Shown here in pieces: positions 1 through 7,407 of a DNA stretch of 39,096 nucleotides. The translations under genes and the position numbers were made by a program. This DNA comes from Rhodocyclaceae bacterium. GTDB lineage: Bacteria; Pseudomonadota; Gammaproteobacteria; Burkholderiales; Rhodocyclaceae. The notes under the pieces are model-generated. The model was not told the DNA's origin. It saw only the letters and a program-made list of their open reading frames with translations, and made no database searches. How positions within the stretch are numbered: the first letter of the stretch is position 1; each line of letters begins with the position of its first letter. Where the stretch lies: assembly GCA_020445805.1 (NCBI GenBank), contig JAGRFX010000015.1, positions 1 through 39,096 of the forward strand, read 5' to 3'.

Positions 1-527
1 ATCTCGTCCTCGGTGAAGTTCTCGGGGATCGGGACCGGGGCGCACACCACCAGGCGGGGGTCACCTGCCGCGTGGGCACGGCGCGCCAGGTCGTCGGCGA
101 TCGACGCGGCCGTGTCCCGACGGACCGGCTCGCCGCAGCACCGGCAGACCAGGTGCGAGGCGCGCGCGTACAGGAGTTTGAAGTGGTCGGCCAGCTCGGT
201 CATGGTCCCGACCGTCGAGCGCGAGGTCCGGACCGGGTTGGTCTGGTCGATGGCGATGGCCGGCGGCACGCCCTCGATGCGGTCCACCCGCGGCTTGTCC
301 ATGCGGTCGAGGAATTGCCGCGCGTAGGGCGAGAAGGTCTCCACATAGCGTCGCTGGCCCTCCGCATACAGGGTGTCGAAGACCAGCGAACTCTTGCCCG
401 AGCCCGACACGCCGGTGACCACCACCAGCTCGTTGAGCGGGATGTCCAGATCGAGCCCCTGGAGGTTGTTCTGGCTGGCGCCGCGGATGCGGATGGCGTC
501 GCCGGAGCCGGCTGCGGACTTGGACAT
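1..527 (-). CDS. uvrA: UvrA-family excinuclease ATPase, N-terminal part (truncated by window edge)
   Basis: Only the first 175 codons are in the window; the gene continues past base 1. UvrA is the damage-recognition ATPase of nucleotide excision repair. The visible part has the UvrA-type Walker A (VTGVSGSGKSSL, about residues 39-50), the FDTLYAEGQRRY segment, the YARQFLDRM segment, and SRSTVGTMTEL, which matches the conserved RSTVGT motif. A CRCCGEPV segment near residue 131 looks like a remnant of the zinc-binding region. The wording NPVRTSRSTVGTMTEL differs from E. coli UvrA (HNPRSTVGTITEI). It resembles the long, duplicated UvrA-like proteins of some proteobacteria as I remember them, but the length cannot be judged here. 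The ATG at 527 is the first in frame, and a TAGAAT -10-like box lies about 35 bases upstream. Confidence 0.88.
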   Translation of the reverse strand, partial: MSKSAAGSGDAIRIRGASQNNLQGLDLDIPLNELVVVTGVSGSGKSSLVFDTLYAEGQRRYVETFSPYARQFLDRMDKPRVDRIEGVPPAIAIDQTNPVRTSRSTVGTMTELADHFKLLYARASHLVCRCCGEPVRRDTAASIADDLARRAHAAGDPRLVVCAPVPIPENFTEDE

Positions 528-561
528 GGAGCATTCTGAGAGGGACAGGGAGGAGGTAGGG

Positions 562-567
562 ATTCTA
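562..567 (-). promoter_or_regulatory. Putative -10 element (TAGAAT) for uvrA
   Basis: TAGAAT on the minus strand sits about 35 bases before the uvrA ATG. The same hexamer recurs upstream of several other genes in this window at similar distances. No convincing -35 was seen here. Confidence 0.35.
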
Positions 568-697
568 TTCGTCGGTAAGGGTTCCAGGCGCCTGTCCGAC
601 CGCGCTCGGAATTCACTAAAGTTATGTTGCAGCGTCCCGTTCATGTCCGTTGCAGCCCCGGATACACGCGGGCGCGTTCCATCGGAGACAGCACACC

Positions 698-1639
698 ATG
701 GCCAACCTCATCTGGATGCAGACTGGCGCCTGCAGCGGCGACAGCATGTCGCTGCTGACCGCTGACGGTCCGTCGATCGAGGGACTGATCCGCAGCGGCG
801 CCATCCAGCTGCTCTGGCATCCTTCCCTGACCGACGCGCCCTCCGGGCACTTTTCCCGCCTGGTCGAACGCGTCGAATCGGGCGAGCTGGCCCTCGACAT
901 CCTGTGCATCGAAGGCAGCATCGTCACGGGACCCTACGGTTCCGGGATGTTCGACAGCCACCGCGGTCGTCCCAAGATGCAGATCGCGGCCGCCCTGGCG
1001 GCCCGTGCCCGTACCGTGGTGGCGGTGGGCACCTGCGCGGCCTTCGGCGGCGTGCACGCCGCGCCCCCCAACCCTTCCGACTCGATCGGCCTGCAGTACG
1101 ACCACGCCGACCCGGGCGGCCTGCTTGATGAGCACTGGCGCTCCGGCGACGGCCGGCCGGTGATCAATCTCGCCGGCTGTCCGGTCCATCCGCTGACCAT
1201 CACCCGGACCCTGGCAATGCTGGCCTCCGGAACGCCCTTCGAGCTCGATTTCCTGAACCGGCCCAAGGTCTTCTTCTCGTCCACGGTGCACCAGGGGTGC
1301 ACGCGCAACGAGTACCACGAGTACGACGTGGAGGACCACGAACCGGGCGGCAAGGCCTGCATGTACTTCAACCTTGGCTGCCAGGGGCCCAGCACGCTGG
1401 CCAACTGCAACGCCGAACTGTGGAACAACCGCAGCAGCAAGACCCGCGCGGGGGTGCCGTGCTTCGGCTGCACCTCGCCGGATTTTCCCCGCGACGGCGA
1501 CCTGTTCAGCACCGACAAGATCGGCGACGTGCCGGTGACGCTGCCGATGGGCGTCTCCCGGGCCCGCTACATGGCCTACAAGAACCTGGCCAAGGCCGCC
1601 GCCCCGGTACGACTGGTCAAGCGCGAGATGGAGCCCTGA
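698..1639 (+). CDS. [NiFe] hydrogenase small subunit, group 2-like, no Tat signal
   Basis: 313 aa. This is the electron-transfer subunit of a cytosolic [NiFe] hydrogenase. It starts directly with the flavodoxin-like domain and has no Tat signal, as in group 2 (HupS/HupU-type) enzymes. Proximal-cluster ligands: C12 followed by S-G-D15 where most families have a second Cys, then Cys in AVGTC and NLAGC. Distal cluster: HQGC plus two Cys in ACMYFNLGC. Medial cluster: Cys in NCNAELW and both in PCFGC. The SSKTRAGVPCFGC stretch closely resembles cyanobacterial HupS (group 2a). Start: the ATG at 698 has GGAG about 10 bases upstream and fits the family N-terminus; an in-frame start at 650 would add an unrelated leader. 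The large subunit begins 2 bases after the stop. The Asp at position 15 is notable (see findings). The exact HydDB subgroup is not settled. Confidence 0.93.
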   Translation: MANLIWMQTGACSGDSMSLLTADGPSIEGLIRSGAIQLLWHPSLTDAPSGHFSRLVERVESGELALDILCIEGSIVTGPYGSGMFDSHRGRPKMQIAAALAARARTVVAVGTCAAFGGVHAAPPNPSDSIGLQYDHADPGGLLDEHWRSGDGRPVINLAGCPVHPLTITRTLAMLASGTPFELDFLNRPKVFFSSTVHQGCTRNEYHEYDVEDHEPGGKACMYFNLGCQGPSTLANCNAELWNNRSSKTRAGVPCFGCTSPDFPRDGDLFSTDKIGDVPVTLPMGVSRARYMAYKNLAKAAAPVRLVKREMEP

Positions 1640-1641
1640 GC

Positions 1642-3177
1642 ATGGCACGCCGAACCCTGGGCATCGACCTGAACCGGGTCGAGGGCGACCTCGAGTTCGA
1701 GGTGGATCTGGAAGACAACCGGATCGTGAACGCGCGCTGCATCGGCACCCTGTTCCGCGGCTTCGAGCAGCTGCTGGTGGACCGCGCCCCCCGTGACTCG
1801 CTGGTGATCACGCCCCGCGTCTGCGGCATCTGCGGCACCGCCCACCTCTACACCGCGGTGCTGGCGCTGGAACGCATCGGCCAGCTGGCCGTGCCGCCGC
1901 AGGCCACGCTGATCCGCAACCTCTGCCTGATGGCCGAGAACGTCCAGAGCGACCTGCGCCAGACCTTCCTGTTCTTCGTACCCGATTTCCTGAATCCGCG
2001 CTACGCCGGCCATCCACTGGCGGCCGAGGTGGCGCGGGCCTTCCAGCCCATGAAGGGCAGCGCGGTCGTCGGCGCGCTGGGGGTGACCCGCAAGATCCTG
2101 CAGGTGGTCGCCATTTTCGGTGGCCAGTGGCCGCATTCCTCCTACATGCTGCCCGGTGGCGTGACCCGGGGCGCCAACGAGCGGGACATCGTCGACTGCC
2201 GCGAACTGGTCGAATCGACCATCGCCTGGGTCGAGGATGCCGTCCTCGGAGACCGGCTCGAAGCCTTTCTCGACCTGGACTCCCTGCCGGCGCTCGAGCG
2301 CTGGCTGGCCGAGCCCGCCCGGGCGGGCCTGGCCCTGCCCCTGTTCTGCGCTTTCAGCCGGTCGATCGGCCTCGATCGCATCGGCGGCGGCGCCCGGACC
2401 TTCCTGTCGGGTGGCAGCTACCACGACCCGGAGGCCTGGGGGCCCCCTTACGGCGACCAGAAGACCCTGCTGGCGGCGGGCATCTTCGACGCCGACGACG
2501 GCAGCCTGGCGCCATTCGACCCCGACCGGGTCAGCGAACACGTCAGGCACTCCTGGTTCCGGCCCTACGAAGGCGGCCGGCACCCCTACCAGGGCGAGAC
2601 GGTTCCCGACTACCAGCCCGGCACCGACCGCTATACCTGGGCCAAGGCACCCCGCTATGGCGAGCAGGTCGTCGAGACCGGCCCCCTGGCCGAACTGCTG
2701 GCGGCGGGCGATGCCCTGTGCCGCGACATCGTGGCATCGCTGGGTCCGAATACCTGGCTGCGGCAGTTTGCGAGGCTGCGTCGCGCGGCGCGCGTGCTGC
2801 TGCTGATGCGGGAACACGTGGAAGCGCTGGGGCGCCGGATCGGCGAACCCCATTATCTCCACCCGGCAGCCGATACGCTTTCCGATGGGGATGGATTCGG
2901 CCTGGTCCAGGCGGCGCGGGGCACGCTGGGACACTGGGTGCAGATCCGTGACGGGCGCATCGCCCGCTACCAGATCGTCACCCCCACGGCCTGGAACGCC
3001 TCGCCGCGCGACAGCGCCGGGCGCCACGGACACTGGGAGCAAAGCGTCATCGGACTGGAACTGGCCGACACCGAGGATCCGGTCGAGCTCGGACACATCG
3101 TGCGCTCCCACGATCCCTGCCTGGTCTGCACCGTGCATTTCGCCGGGAGCGGAAAACGGATTCGCTATGGCGTATAG
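1642..3177 (+). CDS. [NiFe] hydrogenase large (catalytic) subunit
   Basis: 511 aa. The active-site subunit, which oxidises H2 at a NiFe(CN)2CO centre. L1 motif: RVCGICGTAH with C61 and C64. L2 motif at the C-terminus: DPCLVCTVH with C493 and C496, so all four Ni/Fe-binding cysteines are present. The N-terminal NRVEG segment matches the conserved RIEG region. Twelve residues follow His499, which looks like a short cleavable tail, and a maturation protease gene follows. The L1 motif ends in His as in catalytic hydrogenases; from memory, HoxC/HupV sensors have Gln there, so this is not a textbook HupV. The ATG at 1642 follows the small-subunit stop by 2 bases, implying translational coupling. 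The stop overlaps the protease start by 11 bases. No hyp maturation genes are in the window. Confidence 0.95.
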   Translation: MARRTLGIDLNRVEGDLEFEVDLEDNRIVNARCIGTLFRGFEQLLVDRAPRDSLVITPRVCGICGTAHLYTAVLALERIGQLAVPPQATLIRNLCLMAENVQSDLRQTFLFFVPDFLNPRYAGHPLAAEVARAFQPMKGSAVVGALGVTRKILQVVAIFGGQWPHSSYMLPGGVTRGANERDIVDCRELVESTIAWVEDAVLGDRLEAFLDLDSLPALERWLAEPARAGLALPLFCAFSRSIGLDRIGGGARTFLSGGSYHDPEAWGPPYGDQKTLLAAGIFDADDGSLAPFDPDRVSEHVRHSWFRPYEGGRHPYQGETVPDYQPGTDRYTWAKAPRYGEQVVETGPLAELLAAGDALCRDIVASLGPNTWLRQFARLRRAARVLLLMREHVEALGRRIGEPHYLHPAADTLSDGDGFGLVQAARGTLGHWVQIRDGRIARYQIVTPTAWNASPRDSAGRHGHWEQSVIGLELADTEDPVELGHIVRSHDPCLVCTVHFAGSGKRIRYGV

Positions 3178-3613
3178 CACGCATATCGTCTGCTTCGGCA
3201 ATGAGCTGCACGGTGACGACGGCTTCGGTGCCGCCATGCACGCCGCCCTTGCCGATCGCGTGCTGCCGCCCGGCATCCGCCTGATGCGGGCCGATGCGGG
3301 CAGCCCTGGGGCCATCGATTGCTTCGACGGCTGCGAGTCCGTGGTGGTGGTCGATATCCTGAGTGGCTTCGGCGAGCCGGGCACGGTCCATTGCCTGCCG
3401 GGCGAAGCCCTGCAGCCGGAGGAGACGGCGGCCCACGGGGCCGGGATCGGTCGTCTTCTGGAGACCGTGCGCAGCGTGCTGGACCAACCGCCACGGGTTC
3501 AGGTGGTGGGGGTCGAGGCGGCCCGGATCGACGCGTTCTGTCCGGGTCTGTCCGGGCCGGTGGCCGCAGCGCTGCCGGCCGCCACCCGCAGGGTGATGGC
3601 CTGCCTGCCATGA
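3167..3613 (+). CDS. Hydrogenase maturation endopeptidase (HupD/HycI family)
   Basis: 148 aa, close to the family's usual 150-160. These proteases recognise nickel in the large subunit and remove its C-terminal tail to close the active site. GNELHGDDGFG (11-21) is the signature motif. E13, D63 (VVDIL) and H90 (AHGAG) match the three metal-contacting residues known in HybD (E16, D62, H93). The gene overlaps the large subunit by 11 bases and the kinase gene by 4 (ATGA), so all four proteins are probably made from one transcript. Its presence argues that the large subunit is processed and catalytically competent, unlike regulatory hydrogenases that lack a tail and a dedicated protease. Confidence 0.9.
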   Translation: MAYSTHIVCFGNELHGDDGFGAAMHAALADRVLPPGIRLMRADAGSPGAIDCFDGCESVVVVDILSGFGEPGTVHCLPGEALQPEETAAHGAGIGRLLETVRSVLDQPPRVQVVGVEAARIDAFCPGLSGPVAAALPAATRRVMACLP

Positions 3614-5685
3614 CCACACCGCGCTCGATCATCATCCCGATCAAGGAGGTGACCCCCGTCGTGGGGCAGGACAGGCGCTGGTGCGGGCACATCCAGGTAC
3701 CGGGTCGCACGCACGAGACCCACGTCCTGATTCTCGAGCGCGGCGGGCGGCTGGTGGGCATTCCGGCCCTCTGTCCCCACGACGGCAGCCGGATGGACCG
3801 CTGCCGCAGCGACGAGGACGGCAACCTGATCTGCGGCGCCCACGGCCTCAAGGTGCCGGTGGAATCCAATGTCGAGTCCTTCGAGGTCGAGAAGCGCGAC
3901 GGGCAGTACTTCTTGCAGCGCAACGACACCGTACCGTCCTTCGGGGACCATGACGAAGCATCTCGCCTGCGCGATGAGCTCAATGCCCTGCGCGAGGCCA
4001 ATTCGGTGCTGGAGGCGCAGGTCACGACCATCAGCGAGGTCATGGACGGCATGATCGCGGAGCTGTCCGAGAAGTCCGGTCAGCTCGAGCGCCGCAGCCG
4101 GGAACAGGCTCGCCTCAGTCGCTTCGTGGACAACGTCGTGAACAGCATGGAGAACCTGCTGGTGGTCCTCGACGGGCGGGGACAGATCAATCAGATCAAC
4201 GCGGCGGTCACCCGCGAGCTCGGCTTCCAGCACAGTGACGTCATCGGCAAGCCCAGCGATGTCCTGCTCTCCGAACAGAGCCTCGAATCCCTCCGGGCGG
4301 CAAACCAGGACGCCAACCTGCCCACCGGACTGAACCTCTTCCGCACCATTCTCGATCGGGGCCAGCTGGCGTTTGAAGCGACGCTGGCCCACGCCTCGGA
4401 GAGCGGAACCGGCAAACATTTCATCATCCGCGGAACGCCGCTCTACGAGCGCAGCGGCAAGCTGGAAGGGGCGGTCGTGGTGGCGTCCGACATCACGCGC
4501 CTGCGGGAACGCGAGAACGAACTGCTGTTGAGCGAACAGCGGTTCAGGGACTTCAGCGCAGTCTCGTCCGACGGCTTCTGGGAAGTGGACCAGGCGATGA
4601 ACTTCATACGGCCGGTGTTCGGCCGCGCAGAGCTGATCGGCTGCAGCGTGTTCTCGATCGCACGCAAGGAGACCAAGGCGCAGAAGGCGGCGCTCAAGGG
4701 AATCGAGGCGGTGCTGGCGCATCATGAGGAGTTCCGTGACTTCGAGTTCCAGCTGCAGGATCCGGTCGAAGGCTGGGACTGGCTCAGTTCGAGCGGCCGA
4801 CCGGTGTTCGATCTGGACGGTCGCTTCACCGGCTATCGGGGCACCATCAAGAACATCACCCAGCGCAAGAATGCGCAGGAAGAACTCCAGTTGCACCGGG
4901 ATCACCTGGCGGAGCTCGTGGCGAGCCAGACCGCCGACCTGCTGGCGGCGAAGGAGCAGGCCGAGCGGGCCAACCAGGCCAAGAGCGAATTCCTGGCCAA
5001 CATGTCCCACGAGTTCCGCACGCCGCTTCACGGGATCGGCTCATTTGCGTCCCTCGGCATAAAGAAGGTGGATTCGGCGCCACCCGAGAAGCTGCGCGCC
5101 TACTTCGAGAGCATCGTGAAGAGCGGCAACCGGCTGGGGGAGCTGGTAAACGACCTGCTCGACCTGGCCAAGCTCGAGGCGCGCCAGATGAAGCTGCAGC
5201 TGCAGCCCACCGACGTCCGCGAGCTGGTTGCCATCATCGCCCAGGACTTGCGGGCCCTCACGGACAGCCGCCAGGTCATGCTGCGGGTCGCCACCGCAAC
5301 CCATGACACCGGCGCCCTGATCGACCCACGCCAGTTCCATGCGGTGGTTCAGAACCTGGTCTCCAACGCGGTCAAGTTTTCGCCGGCCTGCAGCGAGATC
5401 GTCATTTCCTTCGGCGATGGCGAACTGGCCGACGGCCGCTCGGCCCTGCGCATGTGCGTGCGCGACCAGGGAGTCGGCATTCCCGAGAACGAGGTCGAAA
5501 CGATCTTCGACAAGTTCGTGCAGAGTTCGAAGACCAAGACCGGCGCGGGCGGCACGGGCCTGGGCCTGGCCATCACCCGCGAGATCGTGCATCTTCACGA
5601 AGGTGAGATCTCCGCCGGCAACCATCCCGACGGTGGGGCGGTCTTCACCGTGCTGGTTCCCAGGCGTCAACGCCCTCCCGCGTAG
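3610..5685 (+). CDS. Rieske-PAS-PAS histidine kinase, cytoplasmic, hydrogenase-linked
   Basis: 691 aa, no membrane segment. Domains in order: a Rieske-type [2Fe-2S] domain at about 5-105, with ligands C55-x-H57 and C75-x2-H78 separated by 17 residues (the classic CxH-x15-17-CxxH pattern); a heptad-like coiled coil at about 115-170; PAS1 at about 172-290, ending in the usual DITRLRERE linker; PAS2 at about 305-425, ending DITQ-like ([12 protein letters not shown]); a second coiled coil; HisKA with phospho-acceptor H467 in MSHEFRTPL; and HATPase_c with the N-box [10 protein letters not shown]619 in DQGVGI and GGTGLGLAI. No receiver domain is fused and no response regulator lies next door. The ATG overlaps the protease stop (ATGA). 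I infer that electrons from the hydrogenase reduce the Rieske centre and change kinase activity. The alternative is a general redox or oxygen sensor that merely shares the operon. Confidence 0.92.
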   Translation: MTTPRSIIIPIKEVTPVVGQDRRWCGHIQVPGRTHETHVLILERGGRLVGIPALCPHDGSRMDRCRSDEDGNLICGAHGLKVPVESNVESFEVEKRDGQYFLQRNDTVPSFGDHDEASRLRDELNALREANSVLEAQVTTISEVMDGMIAELSEKSGQLERRSREQARLSRFVDNVVNSMENLLVVLDGRGQINQINAAVTRELGFQHSDVIGKPSDVLLSEQSLESLRAANQDANLPTGLNLFRTILDRGQLAFEATLAHASESGTGKHFIIRGTPLYERSGKLEGAVVVASDITRLRERENELLLSEQRFRDFSAVSSDGFWEVDQAMNFIRPVFGRAELIGCSVFSIARKETKAQKAALKGIEAVLAHHEEFRDFEFQLQDPVEGWDWLSSSGRPVFDLDGRFTGYRGTIKNITQRKNAQEELQLHRDHLAELVASQTADLLAAKEQAERANQAKSEFLANMSHEFRTPLHGIGSFASLGIKKVDSAPPEKLRAYFESIVKSGNRLGELVNDLLDLAKLEARQMKLQLQPTDVRELVAIIAQDLRALTDSRQVMLRVATATHDTGALIDPRQFHAVVQNLVSNAVKFSPACSEIVISFGDGELADGRSALRMCVRDQGVGIPENEVETIFDKFVQSSKTKTGAGGTGLGLAITREIVHLHEGEISAGNHPDGGAVFTVLVPRRQRPPA

Positions 5686-5828
5686 GGCGATGCCTTGGGC
5701 ATGCAACTTGCTCAGCGCCATGACCGGGGAACCTGAACCTGGATCCAGCTGACAAAGCCTAAAATTCAAATAGTTGGATCGCCAAACCAGAACAGGTCCA
5801 CCCGAGTTGCGCACCAGCGGGAGCGCCG

Positions 5829-5847
5829 TTGCACCAAAGAGGTGCAA
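5829..5847. repeat. Perfect inverted repeat TTGCACC-N5-GGTGCAA
   Basis: A 7-bp perfect dyad with a 5-base centre lies 33 bases before the start of the small gene at 5880. GCACC-N5-GGTGC resembles the NtrC operator consensus (TGCACCA-N3-TGGTGCA) with one mismatch in the inner positions. It could equally be an operator for another dimeric regulator or a 5' leader hairpin. Confidence 0.5.
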
Positions 5848-5879
5848 TGTCCGCCGGTCGCTAACGGGAGGAGAGAGAC

Positions 5880-6152
5880 ATGCTGAGTCTGACCGACTGC
5901 CTCGATTTCGTTGATCTGGATGCAGCGACGATCGAGGTCATTGCAAGCCATGAAGACCTGCCGATGATCGTCGCGGCAGAACTGGGGCACCAGTTGCTGG
6001 GCGACCTGCGGGGCATTTTCGTGCTGCACCAGATGCATCGCACGCTGATCGAACGGGCGGCCGAGAAAGGCAGCCTGGACGACGAGAAACGCCTGCGCGC
6101 GATCTACACGGCCTTCAACCGCAAGTACCCGGTGCCGCGCCAGCTAACCTGA
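5880..6152 (+). CDS. Small conserved-looking protein of unknown function (90 aa)
   Basis: 90 aa, soluble, with no signal, membrane segment or metal motif. A strong Shine-Dalgarno (GGGAGGAGAG) precedes the ATG at 5880. The middle reads EVIASHEDLPMIVAAELG, predicted helical, and the C-terminus LRAIYTAFNRKYPVPRQ. It looks like a small all-helical protein found in other proteobacteria, but I cannot name a family with confidence. It is 194 bases downstream of the Rieske kinase with a perfect dyad between, so it may be a separate transcript. It is convergent with the lipoprotein gene, 3 bases apart. It is not a receiver domain, so it is not the missing kinase partner in the classical sense. Confidence 0.75.
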   Translation: MLSLTDCLDFVDLDAATIEVIASHEDLPMIVAAELGHQLLGDLRGIFVLHQMHRTLIERAAEKGSLDDEKRLRAIYTAFNRKYPVPRQLT

Positions 6153-6155
6153 ACC

Positions 6156-6629
6156 TCAGTTGGCCTGGGTGTGTTCGCGCGGCGTGGCGTGGGCTTCGTC
6201 CTGGGCCAACGCGCTCCCCGGTTGATCCGGCGGGGGCGCCGCGAGACCGCGGCCGGTGACCTTGGCGGCCGCCTGACGGGTCAGCTCGAGGACTCGGGCA
6301 GCCGCTTCGCGGGTGGCTTCCATGGCATCGCGGGTCGGCTCGCCGGCCGCCTCAGCGTCGGAGGAACCCGACGCCACGGCATTGCCCTGGGGCGCCTGGC
6401 CGGGGCCGGCCTCGGGGCGCACGCCGATCGCGCGGCTGGCCTCGATGACGGCATCGCTGGCCTTGCCGATCGCCTGTGCTGCCTTGTCGCCGGCCTCGCG
6501 CGCCGCTTTGACGGCCTCTTCGGCCGCTTTGCTGGCCCGGTCGGCCGATTCTCCCTGCTGCTGTGAACAGCCTGCCGTCATCCCGATGATCAGGAAGCCC
6601 AGGAACAGTGCTGCGTACCGCGTGCTCAT
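6156..6629 (-). CDS. Ala-rich coiled-coil lipoprotein, unknown function
   Basis: 157 aa. The N-terminus is a lipoprotein signal with lipobox TAGC (Cys21), so the mature protein is predicted to be a periplasm-facing lipoprotein. The rest is low-complexity: long Ala/Lys/Glu/Arg helices (AEEAVKAAREAGDKAAQAIG) that should form coiled coil, then a Pro/Gly/Gln-rich linker and a second helical block. No catalytic motif is seen. The Shine-Dalgarno GGAGAGAG is directly upstream of the ATG at 6629. Its stop is 3 bases from the convergent small gene. It may have a structural or envelope role; function is not assigned. Confidence 0.8.
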   Translation of the reverse strand: MSTRYAALFLGFLIIGMTAGCSQQQGESADRASKAAEEAVKAAREAGDKAAQAIGKASDAVIEASRAIGVRPEAGPGQAPQGNAVASGSSDAEAAGEPTRDAMEATREAAARVLELTRQAAAKVTGRGLAAPPPDQPGSALAQDEAHATPREHTQAN

Positions 6630-6721
6630 GTCTCTCTCCGCCAGGGGCGAGTTGTCAGTCAGTCCGTCATTGGACGAACTGAACGGCCATTCCTTTCGAC
6701 TCTTTATATGTAGAACAATAC

Positions 6722-6749
6722 AAAAAGAAAAAGGGGCTTGCGCCCCTTT
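6722..6749 (-). terminator. Intrinsic terminator after efp
   Basis: On the minus strand, AAAGGGGC-GCAA-GCCCCTTT forms a perfect 8-bp stem with a 4-base loop, followed by a T-rich run (TTCTTTTTG). It lies 19 bases past the efp stop. Confidence 0.85.
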
Positions 6750-6767
6750 GTCACGGTCCGAGATGAA

Positions 6768-7325
6768 TTACTTCACCCGGTTGCGATATTCGTCCGTCCG
6801 CGTGTCGATCTCGATCTTGTCGCCGATCTCGACGAAGGCCGGCACCATCAGCTCGAAGCCGGTCGCAAGCTTGGCCGGCTTGAGGACCTTGCCCGAGGTG
6901 TCGCCCTTGACGGCCGGCTCGGTATAGGTGACTTCGCGAACGACGCTGTTCGGCAGTTCGACGGAAATGGCCTTGCCGTTGTAGAAGACCACCTCGCAAG
7001 CCAGGCCGTCCTCGAGGTACTTGAGGGCGTCCTCCATGTTCTCGGCCTCGACCTCGTACTGCTCGTACTCGGCATCCATGAACACGTACATCGGATCGGC
7101 GAAGTAGGAGTAAGTGACCTCCTTGCGCTCCAGAATCACCTGCTCGAACTTGTCGTCGGCCTTGTAGACCGTCTCGGACGGGGCGCCCGTGAGCAGGTTC
7201 TTGAGCTTCATCTTGACGACGGCGGCGTTACGACCCGATTTGTTGTACTCGGCCTTCTGCACCACCAAGGGGTCGGATCCGACCATGATGACGTTGCCCG
7301 AGCGAAGTTCCTGTGCGGTTTTCAT
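6768..7325 (-). CDS. efp: Elongation factor P, Arg32 (rhamnosylation-type)
   Basis: 185 aa, full length for EF-P (188 in E. coli). EF-P binds between the ribosomal P and E sites and relieves stalling at consecutive prolines. The KOW-like N-terminal domain opens [10 protein letters not shown]. The modified loop reads KSGRN with Arg at position 32, the residue glycosylated by EarP, rather than the Lys34 of EpmA-type EF-P. The middle and C-terminal OB domains (VYNG-type loop, [17 protein letters not shown]) are intact. Start: the ATG at 7325 gives the standard N-terminus; an upstream in-frame codon at 7355 would add ten unrelated residues. earP lies directly upstream, so the modifier and its substrate are adjacent. 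A good promoter sits in the earP 3' end. Confidence 0.97.
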   Translation of the reverse strand: MKTAQELRSGNVIMVGSDPLVVQKAEYNKSGRNAAVVKMKLKNLLTGAPSETVYKADDKFEQVILERKEVTYSYFADPMYVFMDAEYEQYEVEAENMEDALKYLEDGLACEVVFYNGKAISVELPNSVVREVTYTEPAVKGDTSGKVLKPAKLATGFELMVPAFVEIGDKIEIDTRTDEYRNRVK

Positions 7326-7380
7326 GCGGTTTCCTGACTGATCTTCCCGGGCCATCCCGGTTTAAACTGGATAACCCGTC

Positions 7381-7407
7381 ATTATACATGCGCTTTTGAA
7401 AGTTCAA
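7381..7407 (-). promoter_or_regulatory. Putative sigma-70 promoter of efp
   Basis: A perfect TATAAT (7386-7381) overlaps the earP stop codon. TTGAAC (7407-7402) lies upstream with a 15-base spacer, or TTGA with 17 bases to the -10. A leader of about 50 bases would precede efp, letting efp be transcribed independently of earP. Confidence 0.55.

Noticed and set aside
698-3177. Calling the hydrogenase a standard HupUV/HoxBC regulatory enzyme.
   Set aside because: The large subunit has His at the end of its L1 motif, a C-terminal tail, and a protease gene next to it, and the small subunit resembles HupS of group 2a. A sensing role is inferred from the kinase, not from the subunits alone.
1576-3384. 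Long open frame of 602 codons on the minus strand opposite the hydrogenase large subunit.
   Set aside because: It mirrors the coding frame of real genes in GC-rich DNA; its translation is Gln/Gly/Ala/Arg-rich with no family motif. The same reasoning removes the long antisense frames at 641-1648, 3499-5031, 11416-13164, 14414-15601, 21303-22874 and 27658-29451.
5818-5833. Possible sigma-54 promoter (CGGGAG-N5-TTGCA) before the 90-aa gene.
   Set aside because: Only the GG and GC positions, their spacing and one more base match. The -24 element is poor and it overlaps the dyad, so I do not list it as a promoter.
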